Of a DNA stretch of 6,109 bases, positions 5,083-6,109 are shown in pieces. Position numbers and translations under genes: made by a program. The notes beneath the pieces were generated by a model. It worked only from the letters and a program-made list of their open reading frames with translations. It ran no database searches and was not told where the DNA came from. This DNA comes from an uncultured Bacilli bacterium (GTDB lineage Bacteria; Bacillota_I; Bacilli_A; RF39; UBA660): assembly GCA_944336815.1 (NCBI GenBank), contig CALVLG010000055.1, positions 1 to 6,109 on the forward strand, written 5' to 3'. Numbering within the stretch: the stretch's first letter is position 1; each line of letters opens with the position of its first letter.

Positions 5083-6109
5083 ATGAATAATGAAGAAATA
5101 ATTACTAAAAATATGAATCGGCATAATTATGGGCTTAGTCCTTATGCTTGTCAAGATAAGGATGCCTTGCGGTTAAAAAAAGAAGATGATGATATTAGAA
5201 GTCCTTTTTTTAGAGATATTGACCGTATTTTATATACTTATGCTTATATTAGATATGGGGATAAAACGCAGGTGTATTCTTTAAAAAGTAATGATCATAT
5301 TACTAAAAGAATGCAACATGCCCAATATGTTAGTAAAATTGCGCGGACTATAGGGCGAGCCTTAGCTTTAAATGAAGATTTGATTGAAGCTGCAGCTCTT
5401 GGACATGATTTAGGCCATGTTCCGTTTGGGCACTTTGGCGAAGCGGTTTTAAATGAAATTAGTTTGGCTAATAATGAAGGTTATTTTTATCATAATGTTC
5501 AAAGTGTGCGGATTTTAATGCAATTAGAAAAAAAAGGCGAAGGTTGTAATATTACCTTGCAAGTTTTAGATGCAATTATGTGTCATAATGGGGAATTTGT
5601 TGAAGGAAAATATTATCCAAAGAAAAAAAGTAAAGATGAATTTTTACAAGAATTAGAAGCTACTTATAAAGATAAAGAGGCTGTGAAAAAATTAGTGCCA
5701 ATGACTTTAGAAGGCTGTGTAGTGAGAATAAGTGATGTTATTGCTTATTTAGGTAAAGATATTGATGATGCTTGTTTGTTAAAACAAATTAAAAAAGAAG
5801 ATATTCCGAAAGATATTAGGGAAGTTTTAGGGGTTAGAAATAAAGAAATTGTAAATACTATTATTTTAGATATTATTAATAATAGTTTAGGTAAACCTTT
5901 TATTGCGATGAGTCCGAAAGTTTTTAAGGCAATTGTAGCTTTAAAAAAATTTAATTATGAGCATATTTATGCTTATTCTTTAACAAAAGAAAAGCAAGCT
6001 AAAGTAAAAGAGATGTTTGAAAGAAACTTTGCTGTTTTTTTAGATGATTTACGTAATAAAAAAGTGGCGTCAAGAATATATACAGATTTTTTGAATTACA
6101 AAAAGGAAA
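5083..6109 (+). CDS. HD-domain dGTP triphosphohydrolase-like protein (3' end beyond window)
   Basis: An open frame of 342 codons from ATG 5083 reaches the right edge with no stop. It belongs to the dGTPase-like HD phosphohydrolases, which remove triphosphate from dNTPs in the cytosol and so tune DNA precursor pools. The N-terminal block IRSPFFRDIDRIL (38-50) and KTQVYSL (61-67) match the family's RS-x-F-x-RD-x-DRI...TQV signature. Likely metal ligands are all present: His79 in MQHAQ, His108-Asp109 in GHDLGHVPFGHFGE (107-120) and Asp218 in RISDVIAYLGKDIDDA (215-230). HNVQSVR (137-143) and CHNGE (167-171) are further family blocks. The form is close to clostridial HD proteins rather than to E. 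coli Dgt. The C-terminal segment with the usual AGMTD-like motif is not reached, so perhaps 50-100 residues are missing. ATG 5083 is preferred; the ATG at 5079 is out of frame and stops after three codons. The substrate could be any dNTP, and a regulatory nucleotide is not excluded. Confidence 0.92.
   Translation, partial: MNNEEIITKNMNRHNYGLSPYACQDKDALRLKKEDDDIRSPFFRDIDRILYTYAYIRYGDKTQVYSLKSNDHITKRMQHAQYVSKIARTIGRALALNEDLIEAAALGHDLGHVPFGHFGEAVLNEISLANNEGYFYHNVQSVRILMQLEKKGEGCNITLQVLDAIMCHNGEFVEGKYYPKKKSKDEFLQELEATYKDKEAVKKLVPMTLEGCVVRISDVIAYLGKDIDDACLLKQIKKEDIPKDIREVLGVRNKEIVNTIILDIINNSLGKPFIAMSPKVFKAIVALKKFNYEHIYAYSLTKEKQAKVKEMFERNFAVFLDDLRNKKVASRIYTDFLNYKKE

Noticed and set aside
1..6109. 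Mycoplasma-type code (TGA as Trp)
   Set aside because: The long genes use only TGG for Trp and contain no in-frame TGA, while the kinase ends at TGA.
1..6109. A novel defence or mobile system
   Set aside because: The identified genes are housekeeping or metabolic, with no transposase, integrase, terminal repeats, CRISPR repeats or toxin-antitoxin pair. The HD hydrolase could in principle deplete dNTPs as in phage defence, but it looks like the ordinary clostridial chromosomal type and has no defence partner here.

Overview
The window is AT-rich DNA with every gene on the plus strand. It holds two intact single-gene or two-gene transcription units and a fragment of a gene at each edge. An alanine-type T-box leader, strong Shine-Dalgarno sites, extended -10 promoters and a clostridial-style HD nucleotide hydrolase all point to a low-GC Firmicutes or Tenericutes-like bacterium, perhaps an uncultured, reduced gut lineage. 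That placement is inference. All Trp codons in the long genes are TGG and TGA is used as a stop, so the code is the standard bacterial one, not the Mycoplasma code.

Layout. Positions 1-80 carry the last codons of an unidentified gene. A sigma-A-type promoter (84-112) then drives a roughly 190-nt leader (about 119-310) with the hallmarks of a tRNA-sensing T-box: a Stem I with a GCU (Ala) specifier triplet, an antiterminator with the UGGU bulge, and a terminator ending in seven T's. It controls a two-gene unit: a small P-loop kinase resembling dNMP kinases (325-846), overlapping alaS (843-2591). The AlaRS is unusually short (582 residues, against about 870-880 normally). It goes straight from the tRNA-recognition domain into the editing domain and stops there, without the beta-barrel insert and the C-Ala domain. 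A hairpin terminator spans the alaS stop codon.

Next is a stand-alone phosphoketolase gene (2671-5019), with its own weak-looking promoter and a strong terminator whose loop contains part of the stop codon. After that, a clear extended -10 promoter (5035-5063) drives an HD-domain dGTPase-like gene (5083 onward) that runs off the right edge.

How it fits together. Uncharged tRNA-Ala should raise expression of both the kinase and AlaRS. Phosphoketolase makes acetyl phosphate from sugar phosphates, for ATP production in a fermentative cell. The kinase and the HD hydrolase would act in opposite directions on nucleotide pools, but they are in separate transcription units. The main points of interest are the doubly trimmed AlaRS, its T-box pairing with a nucleotide kinase, the compact terminator/antiterminator switch, and terminators that reuse coding sequence. 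I see no mobile element, CRISPR array, tRNA or rRNA.
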